Positions 8,411 to 20,545 of a DNA stretch of 64,000 nt are shown in pieces. Where the stretch lies: assembly GCF_028737315.1 (NCBI RefSeq), contig NZ_JAQZAO010000018.1, positions 1 through 64,000 of the forward strand. The letters run 5' to 3'. The position numbers and the translations under genes were made by a program. The DNA is from Actinomycetospora lemnae. GTDB taxonomy: Bacteria > Actinomycetota > Actinomycetes > Mycobacteriales > Pseudonocardiaceae. The notes beneath the pieces are model-generated. The model worked only from the letters and a program-made list of their open reading frames with translations, searched no databases and was not told where the DNA came from. Position 1 is the first letter of the stretch. Every line of letters begins with the position of its first letter.

Positions 8411-8869
8411 TCACTCCGTCCGGGAGGCAGGGGTCCGGGGCGTGGCCCGGAGGGCGGGGTCGGTCAGCGCGGACACGCCGATGTCGAGCGAGCGCACGCG
8501 GTAGGGCGTGAGCGCCTGCACGCGCTCGCGGACGTGGTCGCGCACCGCGGCGGCGCTGTCGGCGATCCGCGCCGGGTAGGCCAGCGGGACCTCCAGACGC
8601 AGGTCGACCTGCTCGCCGTAGCCCGAGACCTTGGCGCTGGTCCCGGCCTCGCCGAGGTCCAGCCCGGCCAGGCGGCGCTGGGTGCGCACCGTGCCCGCGG
8701 TGTGGTCCGCGGCGTACTCCGCGATCTTGCGGACCACCGACAGCGCCACGTCGAGACGCCCGCGCTCGGCGGCGTCCTCCCGCCCGGGGTCGGTGCGCGG
8801 GGTGAGGGTGACCATCGACGGAGCCGGCGTGGGCGCGGTCTCGTCGGTGGCGTCGGTCGAGGAGCTCAT
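8411..8869 (-). CDS. Asp23/Gls24 family envelope stress response protein
   Basis: A 152-residue Asp23/Gls24 protein. After a low-complexity N-terminus of about 30 residues the family core follows: GRLDVALSVVRKIAEYAADH, the R-rich GTVRTQRRLAGLD, then KVSGYGEQVDLRLEVPLAYPARI and AAAVRDHVRERVQALTPYRV. Family members assemble at the membrane and respond to alkaline or envelope stress. Its ATG overlaps the stop of the DUF2273 gene (ATGA, 8866-8869). The second Asp23 protein of the operon is at 9749-10258. Confidence 0.85.
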   Translation of the reverse strand: MSSSTDATDETAPTPAPSMVTLTPRTDPGREDAAERGRLDVALSVVRKIAEYAADHTAGTVRTQRRLAGLDLGEAGTSAKVSGYGEQVDLRLEVPLAYPARIADSAAAVRDHVRERVQALTPYRVRSLDIGVSALTDPALRATPRTPASRTE

Positions 8870-9045
8870 CGGTCGCGGCCGCGCCCGACGAACTGGTTGA
8901 CGTCGAGCTCGCCGTCGAGCACGCGGCCCACGACGAAGCCCAGGACACCGAGCACCAGGGCGATGAAGAAGCCCTGCAGACCGCCGGCGGCGGCCGCCAC
9001 GCCCAGGATGAGGCCGACGAACATGCCGGCACGGGTGGCGCTCAT
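8866..9045 (-). CDS. DUF2273 small membrane protein
   Basis: A 59-residue protein that is almost entirely one hydrophobic hairpin (MFVGLILGVAAAAGGLQGFF then IALVLGVLGFVVGRVLDGEL), the DUF2273 pattern that accompanies Asp23 and AmaP genes. The ATG at 9045 is preferred because GGAGG lies eight bases upstream. An ATG at 9060 would overlap that site. It probably helps build the membrane platform for Asp23-family proteins, by analogy with Gram-positive Asp23 clusters. It is coupled to the next gene by an ATGA overlap. Confidence 0.82.
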   Translation of the reverse strand: MSATRAGMFVGLILGVAAAAGGLQGFFIALVLGVLGFVVGRVLDGELDVNQFVGRGRDR

Positions 9046-9096
9046 GACCACTACCTCCACGATGGATGTCGCCCCGCGGTGGGCGGGACGGAAGAG

Positions 9097-9387
9097 CTAG
9101 AGCACGCGGGCGGACCCGCGGCGGGGGTCGTACCGGCGGGCCAGGCGGCGTCCGAGCCGCCCGAGCCGGGCGAGGTGGCCGTCGCTGACGGCGACCACCG
9201 GCGCGTCGAGCCGGGGGTCGTCCGCGGCCGGCCACGGGCCGGGCGCGCCGGCCGTGGGCCCGGTCGCCCGGAGGGCCGCCAGGCCCTCGCGGAACGCGTC
9301 CGGGTCGCCGCCGACGTCGGGGTGGTGCGTGCGGACGAACGCGCGCAGCGCCGCACGCCACTCCGCCTCCGTCGCCGGCCCGGTCAC
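9097..9387 (-). CDS. Small J-domain-like protein in the Asp23 operon
   Basis: A 96-residue protein. The N-terminal third has a J-domain-like core: a basic helix (EAEWRAALRAFVRTH) followed by HPD at residues 22-24 and a further helix (PDAFREGLAALRA). HPD is the motif by which DnaJ proteins stimulate Hsp70. Helix I and most of the rest of a full J domain are missing, and the remaining sequence is Pro/Arg-rich with RRLARRYDPRRGSARVL at the end. Function is unknown. Its GTG overlaps the upstream stop as GTGA (9384-9387), so it is a firm member of the operon. A chaperone role is inference from HPD and context. Confidence 0.65.
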   Translation of the reverse strand: MTGPATEAEWRAALRAFVRTHHPDVGGDPDAFREGLAALRATGPTAGAPGPWPAADDPRLDAPVVAVSDGHLARLGRLGRRLARRYDPRRGSARVL

Positions 9388-9752
9388 TCGGGGACCTCCA
9401 GGTCGGTGACGGTGACGTCGACGCGCCGGTTGCCCGACGCCGCGGCGACGATCCGGCGCAGCTCGGTGGCCGTGGGGCCGACCGGGGCGCCGAAGCGCAG
9501 GACCACCGCGATCCGGTCGGGCTCGCCCGCCTCCCCGAGGACGATCCCGGGCAGCCGGCGCCCGGGCAGGTACGTCGCGAGCGTGCCGAACGGGCCGCCC
9601 GAGAGCGCCGCCACCGCGGGGTGGGCGAGCAGCGCCTCGGCGATCCGTTCCGGCAGCGGGCCGAGGCCCGGGGCGTCCGGTGACCCCGGGCTCACGGCGG
9701 TCCCCGCCGGCCGGGCCCGGGCCGCCGCGGACGACGGGTCGGACGTGCTCAC
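9384..9752 (-). CDS. Short Gls24-like protein
   Basis: A 122-residue protein with a variable N-terminus of about 30 residues and then ERIAEALLAHPAVAALSGG, FGTLATYLPGRRLPGIVLG, AVVLRFGAPVGPTATELRR and VDVTVTDLEVPE. The pattern of a leading helix, a PGRR turn and alternating strands resembles the minimal Gls24/Asp23-like proteins in actinobacterial clusters, although similarity is weaker than for its two neighbours. It is coupled on both sides by GTGA overlaps (9749-9752 and 9384-9387). The precise role is unknown. Confidence 0.65.
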   Translation of the reverse strand: MSTSDPSSAAARARPAGTAVSPGSPDAPGLGPLPERIAEALLAHPAVAALSGGPFGTLATYLPGRRLPGIVLGEAGEPDRIAVVLRFGAPVGPTATELRRIVAAASGNRRVDVTVTDLEVPE

Positions 9753-10258
9753 TCGACGCGCGTCGTCGGCTGGGTCGCCGGCTGCTCGTCGTCGGTGTCG
9801 TCACCCGGCATGTGGATGTCGTTGACGGCGATGTTGACCTCGATGACCTCGAGGCCGGTCATCTGTTCGACGGCGGCGATGACGTTGCGGCGGACCGCGC
9901 GGGCCAGCTCGACGATCCCGGCGCCGTACTCCACGACGATGTCGAGGTCGATGGCGGCCTGCTTCTCGCCCACCTCGACCTGCACGCCGGCGGCCTGCGA
10001 GGTGCCGCTGCCGCCGGGGATGCGCTCGCGGATCGCGCCGAAGGCGCGCGAGACCCCGCCGCCCATCGAGTACACGCCCGAGACGTCGCGGGCGGCGATG
10101 CCGGCGATCTTCTGCACCACGCCGGAGGCGATGGTGGTCTTGCCCTGCCCCGTGTCGTCGGCGAGACGGGCCGGAGTGCTGTTGCCACCGGTCCGCCCGC
10201 TCGTCGACTGGGTCCCTCCGGTCGAGGCCTCGGTGCCGGTGCTGGGGCTCTGCGTCAT
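9749..10258 (-). CDS. Asp23/Gls24 family envelope stress response protein (first gene of operon)
   Basis: A 169-residue Asp23/Gls24 protein. The Ser/Thr-rich N-terminus (about 45 residues) precedes the core: IASGVVQKIAGIAARDVSGV, VSRAFGAIRERIPGG, VQVEVGEKQAAIDLDIVVEY and ARAVRRNVIAAVEQMTGLEV. The last part, EVNIAVNDIHMPGDD, is typical of the family. ATG at 10258 is preceded by GGGAG. It begins a seven-gene operon that runs to 7272, in which four junctions are 4-base overlaps. A GGGTAT element 72 bases upstream is a candidate stress-sigma -10 box. Confidence 0.87.
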   Translation of the reverse strand: MTQSPSTGTEASTGGTQSTSGRTGGNSTPARLADDTGQGKTTIASGVVQKIAGIAARDVSGVYSMGGGVSRAFGAIRERIPGGSGTSQAAGVQVEVGEKQAAIDLDIVVEYGAGIVELARAVRRNVIAAVEQMTGLEVIEVNIAVNDIHMPGDDTDDEQPATQPTTRVE

Positions 10259-10329
10259 GGTGGGGCGCTCCCTGTGCGCTCGCGGATGTCAGCGATGCTT
10301 CTGCCCGGGTCGGCCCGGTTGCCGATCCG

Positions 10330-10335
10330 ATACCC
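10330..10335 (-). promoter_or_regulatory. Possible SigB/SigF-type -10 element before the Asp23 operon
   Basis: On the minus strand GGGTAT lies 72 bases upstream of the first Asp23 start codon. GGGTA(T) is the -10 box of actinobacterial general-stress sigma factors. The matching -35 (GTTT) is not seen at the usual spacing, so the call is weak. Confidence 0.25.
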
Positions 10336-10419
10336 GTGGGACACGCGGGGCGCCGACTCGTCATGCGGCGTCACCCGAAAAGACCACGTTCGTGACGTGG
10401 ATCTCGCCTGCGGGGGCCG

Positions 10420-11178
10420 TCAGGCCGTGCGGTAGCGCAGGAGCAGCCCGTCGTCGTGGGCGACGACGCCGGCGAGGTGCAGCGGTCGGGGGGCGTCGAG
10501 GGCGGGACCGGTGACGATCCGGTCGGCGCCGCCGCCGCCGGCGAGCTGCGGGGCGAGGGAGAGGCAGAGCTCGTCGACCCGCTCCGCGGCCAGGAGCGAG
10601 CCGAACAGCGCCGGGCCCCCCTCGCAGAGCACGCGGGTCAGGCCGCGCGCGGCGAGGGCGTCGACGACGGCGCCCGGGTCGGTGCTGCCCGGGTCGTCGC
10701 CGCTGACCGGGACGACCTCGGCGGCGACCCCGCCCAGGTCGTCCCGGACCCGCGGCGCGTGCACCGCGGCGGTCAGCACCAGCGGCGCCACCGTCGTGTC
10801 CGTGAACAGTGCCGACGAGGGGTCGAGGTCGCCGCGGGTGCTGACGACGGCGACCGGGGGCACCGCGGCCTGACCCCGGCCGCGCCGCCGCGCCCGCAGG
10901 TCGGGGTTCGTCCGCGCGCCCCGGTAGCCCTCGGCGCGCACCGTCCCCGACCCCACCAGCACGACGTCGGCGAGCTCGCGCAGCAGCCCGAAGACCTCCT
11001 TGTCCCCGGGGGCCTGCAGACCCCCGGAGACCCCGCCGACCGCGACGGCCCCGTCGGCGCTCGCCACGAAGTTGACGCGCACCCACGGCCGGTCGCGGTC
11101 CGCGGGATAGGCGTAGACCTCCGCGAGGGCTGCGCGGTCCAGCTCGCCCTCCCGGTCGGGAGGCCAGACCAGCCTCAC
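10420..11178 (-). CDS. Pyrimidine reductase family protein (RibD C-terminal domain)
   Basis: A 252-residue protein with the RibD-C/dihydrofolate-reductase-like fold. Visible elements are RPWVRVNFVASADGAVAVGG (substrate/NADPH region), LRELADVVLVGSGTVRAEGY, NPDLRARR, VLCEGGPALFGSLLAAERVD and ELCLSLAPQLAGG. RibD-C domains reduce the ribosylamino-pyrimidine in riboflavin synthesis, but this protein has no deaminase domain and no rib genes are near, so the true substrate is open. The GTG start at 11178 overlaps the stop of the DUF3072 gene as GTGA. The C-terminus LLLRYRTA is the expected last strand. Confidence 0.82.
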   Translation of the reverse strand: MRLVWPPDREGELDRAALAEVYAYPADRDRPWVRVNFVASADGAVAVGGVSGGLQAPGDKEVFGLLRELADVVLVGSGTVRAEGYRGARTNPDLRARRRGRGQAAVPPVAVVSTRGDLDPSSALFTDTTVAPLVLTAAVHAPRVRDDLGGVAAEVVPVSGDDPGSTDPGAVVDALAARGLTRVLCEGGPALFGSLLAAERVDELCLSLAPQLAGGGGADRIVTGPALDAPRPLHLAGVVAHDDGLLLRYRTA

Positions 11179-11642
11179 CGGCTGGTCTTCTGCCGCAGCT
11201 CGTCGATCGCCCGCGACGCCTGCGACTTGTTCAGCCCGGTCGGCGGCTCCTCGCCCGCCTGCTGGGCGAGCGTCTCGAGGTAGCTGGCCTGCGGCCCGGT
11301 CATCGGCTCGTCGCCGGTGACCCACTGGTCGGTCGGGCGCTCCTGGCGGGACAGGTCGGGGGTGCCGCCCCCGTCCCCGTCCCCGTCCCCGTCTCCGGAG
11401 GAGCCGCCCGGCGTCACCGCGCCCTGGAGACGCTCGATCTCGTCCGAGGCCTGGGCCTTCGTCAGGTCGGTCGGGGGTTCCTCGCCGGCCTGGTGGGCGA
11501 GGGTCTCGAGGTAGCTGGCCTGCGGGCCGGTCATCGGCTCGTCGCCGGTGACCCAGTTGCTGTTGTCCTTCTCCGCCGACGAGCCGGCGGGGGAGTCGCC
11601 GGTGGTCTCGACGGCGTGCGGGTCGGGGGTCGGGTCGCTCAC
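11175..11642 (-). CDS. Tandem DUF3072 domain protein
   Basis: A 155-residue acidic protein made of two near-identical DUF3072 units. Each begins WVTGDEPMTGPQASYLETLA, followed by QAGEEPPT and a helix with L-x-K-x-QAS and I-x-x-L. Unit one starts at residue 30 and unit two ends close to the C-terminus. They are joined by a Gly-Asp linker encoded by repeated GACGGG-type units near 11368-11395. DUF3072 proteins are usually single-domain and of unknown function. GAGGAG precedes the GTG at 11642. The duplication is also visible as a DNA direct repeat. It is coupled to the downstream RibD-C gene by GTGA. Confidence 0.85.
   Translation of the reverse strand: MSDPTPDPHAVETTGDSPAGSSAEKDNSNWVTGDEPMTGPQASYLETLAHQAGEEPPTDLTKAQASDEIERLQGAVTPGGSSGDGDGDGDGGGTPDLSRQERPTDQWVTGDEPMTGPQASYLETLAQQAGEEPPTGLNKSQASRAIDELRQKTSR
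11272..11566. repeat. Intragenic direct repeat of the DUF3072 unit
   Basis: About 60 bases near 11272-11328 recur with few differences near 11508-11565, both containing CTCGAGGTAGCTGGCCTGCG. They encode the two domain copies. Between them lies a short GTCCCC tandem run. The high DNA identity suggests recent duplication or gene conversion. Confidence 0.8.
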
Positions 11643-12178
11643 GGGAGCACTCCTCGGGGAACGATGGATCGAACAGGCGTTCGAGGGCGCGGGTACCCCG
11701 TGCCGGCCGGCGGACACCTCCGCGCGCCCCGGAGGGTGGCTACCCCGCGGTACGGCCTGGGGTCTGCACTCTGGTCACACGGTGTGTCGTCGGTCAGACT
11801 GTCGGCGTGTCGGGATCGGTCATGAGCACTCCTCGCTCGTCGGGCGACGTCGCCGCGGCCGGGCTGCCCGGCCGCGACCCCTACGGCGAACCCCGGGGGT
11901 CGCGCAGACACACGCGCCGCTGAACCGGCCCCGACGACCCCGTCGAGGGGTTGCCGGGCTATGGCGATCAGCACTCTTTCGGACGTGTCGGGGCGGTGCG
12001 CGGCGACGGCCGCGGAGGTTAACGTCGCATTGCCCCTCCGGTCGTCCACCACGGACACCACGACCGGTGCGCCGGGGCCTGCCCCGGGACGAGCGCCACC
12101 GCGCTCCCCGGTCCCCACGACCACCACCGCCGGGCCCCCGGCGACCACCACCTGCACGGACGACGATCGGAGGCGCAC
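11643..12178. other. Divergent intergenic region between the DUF3072 gene and gltB
   Basis: This 536-base stretch carries no convincing gene: the open frames across it have no family similarity and poor starts. It must hold the divergent promoters of the DUF3072/RibD-C pair and of gltBD. An 11-bp inverted repeat, CACAC-G-GTGTG (11776-11786), is the clearest dyad. The gltB ribosome binding site GGAGG is at 12169-12173. No confident GlnR-type box was recognised. Confidence 0.5.
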
Positions 12179-16775
<4,597 letters not shown>

Positions 16776-16783
<8 letters not shown>

Positions 16784-18239
16784 CCCCCGGGGATTCATGA
16801 CCACCGGCCGGGAGCTCCCGCGGCGCCGGCCCGTCGACATCCGCATCAAGGACTGGCACGAGGTCTACGAGGAGCTCAACCCGGCCACCCTGCGCAAGCA
16901 GGCCGGGCGCTGCATGGACTGCGGCATCCCGTTCTGCCACCAGGGCTGCCCGCTCGGGAACATGATCCCCGAGTGGAACGACCTGGTCTGGCGCGACGAC
17001 TGGGCCGAGGCCATCGAGCGCCTGCACGCCACCAACAACTTCCCGGAGTTCACCGGGACGCTGTGCCCCGCCCCGTGCGAGGCCGCGTGCGTGCTCGGGA
17101 TCAACTCCGACCCGGTGACGATCAAGCAGGTCGAGATCGAGATCATCGACCGGGCGTGGGACGAGGGCTTCGTGCGCCCCGTGCTGCCCGAGTCGAAGAC
17201 CGGCAAGTCGGTCGCCGTCATCGGGTCGGGGCCCGCGGGGCTCGCCGCGGCCCAGCAGCTCACGCGCGCCGGGCACGACGTCACCGTCTACGAGCGCGCC
17301 GACCGCATCGGTGGGCTCCTGCGCTACGGCATCCCCGAGTTCAAGATGGAGAAGAAGCGCCTCGACCGCCGTCTGGAGCAGATGGTGGCCGAGGGGACGC
17401 GCTTCTTCGCGGGCGTCGAGGTCGGCGGCCCGGCCGACACCGACCTCACGGTCGAGAAGCTGCGCGCCGACCACGACGCGGTCGTGCTCTCGGTCGGCGC
17501 CACGGCGTGGCGGGACCTGCCCATCACCGGCCGTGAGCTGCGCGGGATCCACCAGGCGATGGAGTACCTGCCGCCGTCGAACAAGGTCCAGCAGGGCGAC
17601 TACGAGCGCTCGTTCATCGACGCCGAGGGCAAGGACGTCGTCGTCATCGGCGGCGGCGACACCGGCGCGGACTGCGTCGGCACCGCCCACCGGCAGGGCG
17701 CGCGCTCGGTCACCCAGCTCGAGATCATGCCGGTCCCGCCGTCGGAGCGGCCCGCCACCAACCCGTGGCCGACCTACCCGATGATCTTCCGCGTCTCCTC
17801 GGCGCACGAGGAGGGCGGCGAGCGCCTGTTCTCGGTGAACACCGAGGAGTTCCTGGGCGACGAGGACGGCGAGCTGCGCGCGCTGCGCCTCGTCGACGTC
17901 GAGCGCGTCGACGGGAAGTTCGTGCCGGTGGAGGGCAGCGAGCGGGAGCTCCCCGCCCAGCTCGTCTTCCTCGCCATGGGTTTCCTCGGCCCGCAAAAGG
18001 AGGGGCTGCTCGACAGCCTCGGCGTCGACTACGACGAGCGCGGCAACGTCCGCCGCGACCGCGATTACCAGACCTCGGTGCCCGGCGTCTTCGCCGCGGG
18101 CGACGCCGGGCGCGGGCAGTCGCTCATCGTCTGGGCCATCGCGGAGGGCCGCTCCGCCGCCGCCGGAGTGGACAAGCACCTCACCGGCCGCGATGTCCTC
18201 CCGCGCCCGATCAACCCCACCGACCGCGCGATGGCCTGA
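16776..18239 (+). CDS. gltD: Glutamate synthase small subunit
   Basis: A 487-residue GltD, the electron-input subunit that takes electrons from NADPH through FAD and 4Fe-4S centres to GltB. Cysteine clusters [17 protein letters not shown] (about residues 47-61) and [12 protein letters not shown] (about 94-105) bind the Fe-S centres. The FAD motif is [15 protein letters not shown], and the NADPH motif is [13 protein letters not shown], with the closing FAD element [19 protein letters not shown]. Length is normal. The GTG start overlaps the gltB stop by eight bases, so expression is coupled. A hairpin and repeat follow the stop codon. Confidence 0.97.
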
Positions 18240-18244
18240 GCGGC

Positions 18245-18293
18245 CCCGGCGAGTCGTAGCGGCCGGCGAGTCGTAGCGAACGCGCTGTTCGCT
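18245..18293. repeat. Short direct repeats and hairpin after gltD
   Basis: CCGGCGAGTCGTAGCG occurs twice in a row just after the gltD stop, and the second copy runs into a perfect dyad AGCGAAC-GCGCT-GTTCGCT (18275-18293). It may be the gltBD transcription terminator or a copy of a small interspersed palindrome. No T-tract follows. Confidence 0.45.
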
Positions 18294-18340
18294 GCTTCTA
18301 GGCGCACGAACTCCCCGTTCGCGGCGGCGGGGTCGTCCCG

Positions 18341-19126
18341 TCAGGCGGCCAGCGCGAGGGCCGGGCGCGCCGCGACGGGGCGGTCGGGGAGGACGACGGC
18401 CCGGGTCCGGGCCCGACCCGAGCGGCCGTGACGGGCGAGGGCCGCGAGGCGGGCGATGACGTCCGCGTCGCGCAGGAGCCCGCAGTGCCCGACGCCGTCG
18501 ACGACGACCGCCCGGGCGGCCCGGGGCGTCGCGCTGTCGACCGCCACGACGACGTCGGCGCGCGAGGCCACCGCGGTCCAGGACGCGGGTCGGCGGGGCG
18601 CGTCGGCGATCGTCCGCAGGGCGGGGGAGCCGGGGCGCAGGTCGCGCACCGCGCCGACCGGGAAGAGGCGCGCCCACCGCGTGCCACCCAGCGGGGCGGC
18701 GACGGTGACGACGCGGGTCACGACCCCGTCCAGCCGCGGCAGGCTCGCGGCCACGATCACCCCGCCCAGGCTGTGCCCGACGAGCGTCACCGACCGCGCC
18801 CCGCTGCGGCGGACCAGGTCGGTGACCTCGTCGGCGAGCTGCTCACCCAGCGTCCCGACCCGCCCGGTCCAGGAGTAGCGGTGGGCCACGACGGCGACGC
18901 CCGGCCCGCCCAGCGCCGGGACCACCGCGTCGAAGCAGCCTGGGCCCGCGCCGAAGCCGTGCACGAGGACGACCAGGGAGCGGGCGCGGGCGACGGGCGT
19001 CGCCGGTCCTCCCCGCGGTCGCCCGGCGCGGACCGCGACCAGCAGCAACGTGGCGACCACGCTGACCACGACCCGCAACGCCGCGCGCAGCTCGCGGAGG
19101 TGGCGGCGCACCGACGTCGTGACCAT
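18341..19126 (-). CDS. Alpha/beta-hydrolase (lipase/PGAP1-like) with N-terminal membrane segment
   Basis: A 261-residue hydrolase. An N-terminal hydrophobic stretch (ALRVVVSVVATLLLVAVRAG, about residues 16-35) suggests a membrane anchor or signal sequence. The fold is marked by LVVLVHGFGAGPGCF (oxyanion hole), the nucleophile elbow VTLVGHSLGGVIVAAS, and a final VDGVGHCGLLRD carrying the likely catalytic His. It resembles triacylglycerol lipase or esterase EstA/PGAP1-like proteins. ATG at 19126 is preceded by GGAGG. It is convergent with gltD and diverges from the acetyltransferase gene. The substrate is probably an acyl ester, but this is not shown by the sequence. Confidence 0.83.
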   Translation of the reverse strand: MVTTSVRRHLRELRAALRVVVSVVATLLLVAVRAGRPRGGPATPVARARSLVVLVHGFGAGPGCFDAVVPALGGPGVAVVAHRYSWTGRVGTLGEQLADEVTDLVRRSGARSVTLVGHSLGGVIVAASLPRLDGVVTRVVTVAAPLGGTRWARLFPVGAVRDLRPGSPALRTIADAPRRPASWTAVASRADVVVAVDSATPRAARAVVVDGVGHCGLLRDADVIARLAALARHGRSGRARTRAVVLPDRPVAARPALALAA

Positions 19127-19275
19127 GACCCACCTCCGTCGTCCGAGGTCCGGGGTCCGTCACCCGGTGTGTGCCTCGCGCACGAGCCTGCTCGACGTGA
19201 CGCACCGTGTCGGGTGGGCAGGCACCTCGACCGGGTAGGGTCCGCCCCCGCCACTCACCGGGAGGAGCCAGGGAC

Positions 19276-19989
19276 ATGGACGTCCAGGGAATCGGTGCCG
19301 CGGCGGCGCGCTACGCCCGGGCCGCGCGGTACACCGTCGCGTCGGGCACCTACCGGGACACCGCGAGGCGGCTCGCGCGGCGGGCGTCGTCGACGACGCA
19401 CGCCTACGGGCTCGCGCGGGACCTGACGGCGCCCCACGAGACGCCGCTCGCCAAGATCCCGATCTCCGTCCGTCGGCTCACGGACGCCGACGTCCCCCGG
19501 ATCCTCGACGAGCACGCCGAGGTCGACGAGGCGGAGCGCTGGGAGCGCCACACGCGCGTCCGGCTGCTCGAGCGCGGGATCGGGACGCCGTACGTGGCGG
19601 TCGACCCCGACGACGACCCGTGCTACGTGCAGTGGCTGTTCGGGTCGGGCGAGAACGACGCGATCCGCGACTTCTTCCACGGGATCTTCCCCGAGCTCCG
19701 CGCGGACGAGGCGCTGCTCGAGGGCGCGTTCACGCCGACGCGCCACCAGGGCCGTCGGATCATGAGCGCCGGCATGTCGATGATCGCGGAGAAGGCGGCC
19801 GACCTCGGCGCCCGCCGCGTCCTCACGTTCGTCGGGGTCGACAACATCGCGAGTCTCAAAGGCTGCGAGCGGGCGGGCTTCCTGCCCGCGATCCACCGGT
19901 GCGAGACGCGGCGGCTCGGTCGGCTGCGCGTCGACTTCCGCACGATGAGCGCCGCCGAGGTCGAGCAGGCCCGGGTCCTGAAGCCCTGA
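19276..19989 (+). CDS. GNAT family N-acetyltransferase
   Basis: A 237-residue protein. The N-terminal 60 residues are basic and unassigned. The GNAT core begins near ISVRRLTDADVPRILDEHAE and contains the acetyl-CoA binding region FTPTRHQGRRIMSAGMSMI (in place of the usual Q-x-x-G-x-G/A loop) and VLTFVGVDNIASLKGCERAGF, the classical last helix/strand of the domain. ATG at 19276 follows GGAGGAG and GGGAC, while an upstream ATG-like start at 19207 lacks such a site. The acceptor substrate is unknown. It stands alone between a divergent hydrolase gene and a convergent small gene. Confidence 0.8.
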   Translation: MDVQGIGAAAARYARAARYTVASGTYRDTARRLARRASSTTHAYGLARDLTAPHETPLAKIPISVRRLTDADVPRILDEHAEVDEAERWERHTRVRLLERGIGTPYVAVDPDDDPCYVQWLFGSGENDAIRDFFHGIFPELRADEALLEGAFTPTRHQGRRIMSAGMSMIAEKAADLGARRVLTFVGVDNIASLKGCERAGFLPAIHRCETRRLGRLRVDFRTMSAAEVEQARVLKP

Positions 19990-19992
19990 CCC

Positions 19993-20289
19993 CTACGCGG
20001 GGCGGGGCACGCGGCGGGCGGCGATGGCCGGCACGGTGACACGGAGGCGGTGGGGGGCGACCTGCCAGTAGCGGCGGTCGGGGTCGGCCCGGCGCCAGCG
20101 CTCGGCGAGCTCGGTCACGCGGTCCTCGTCGACCGCGACCGCCCGGGCCCGCCAGCGCCGGGACCGGCCGCGGACGAGCACGTCGAGGGCGCTCCAGGCC
20201 TCCTCGGCCGAGCCGTGCACGCTGACGGTCGCCGGGGACTCGCCGTCCCCGAACAGCACCGTGTAGGCACTGACCGCGTCGTAGGTCAC
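19993..20289 (-). CDS. Hypothetical protein, 98 residues
   Basis: The gene reads VTYDAVSAYTVLFGDGESPA, then a helix-rich middle (SAEEAWSALDVLVRG) and ends DRRYWQVAPHRLRVTVPAIA followed by a short basic tail. GGGAGGAG precedes the GTG at 20289, and codon use looks genuine, so it is probably expressed. No family is recognised. It overlaps nothing and is convergent with the acetyltransferase gene. Confidence 0.65.
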   Translation of the reverse strand: MTYDAVSAYTVLFGDGESPATVSVHGSAEEAWSALDVLVRGRSRRWRARAVAVDEDRVTELAERWRRADPDRRYWQVAPHRLRVTVPAIAARRVPRPA

Positions 20290-20545
20290 CTGTTCTCCTC
20301 CCGCCGGTCGTGGCGCCACGGGTGCGGCGCCCGGACCGGGTCGCTCGGGCACCAGTAGAGCGTCGGGGCGTCGCCCCGACGAGCGCCACGCGCCGGTCCG
20401 CGCCGAGCTGAACCGATTCCGCGACGGATGGTCCGCCCACGCGTGTGTCGCCCGACCGGGCGTGCCGCCTGCCGCAGCGGGACCACGGGTGGCCCGCCCG
20501 CCGGGACCACCCGGCGCGTCGCGTCCCGACGCGCCGGGCCCCGGC

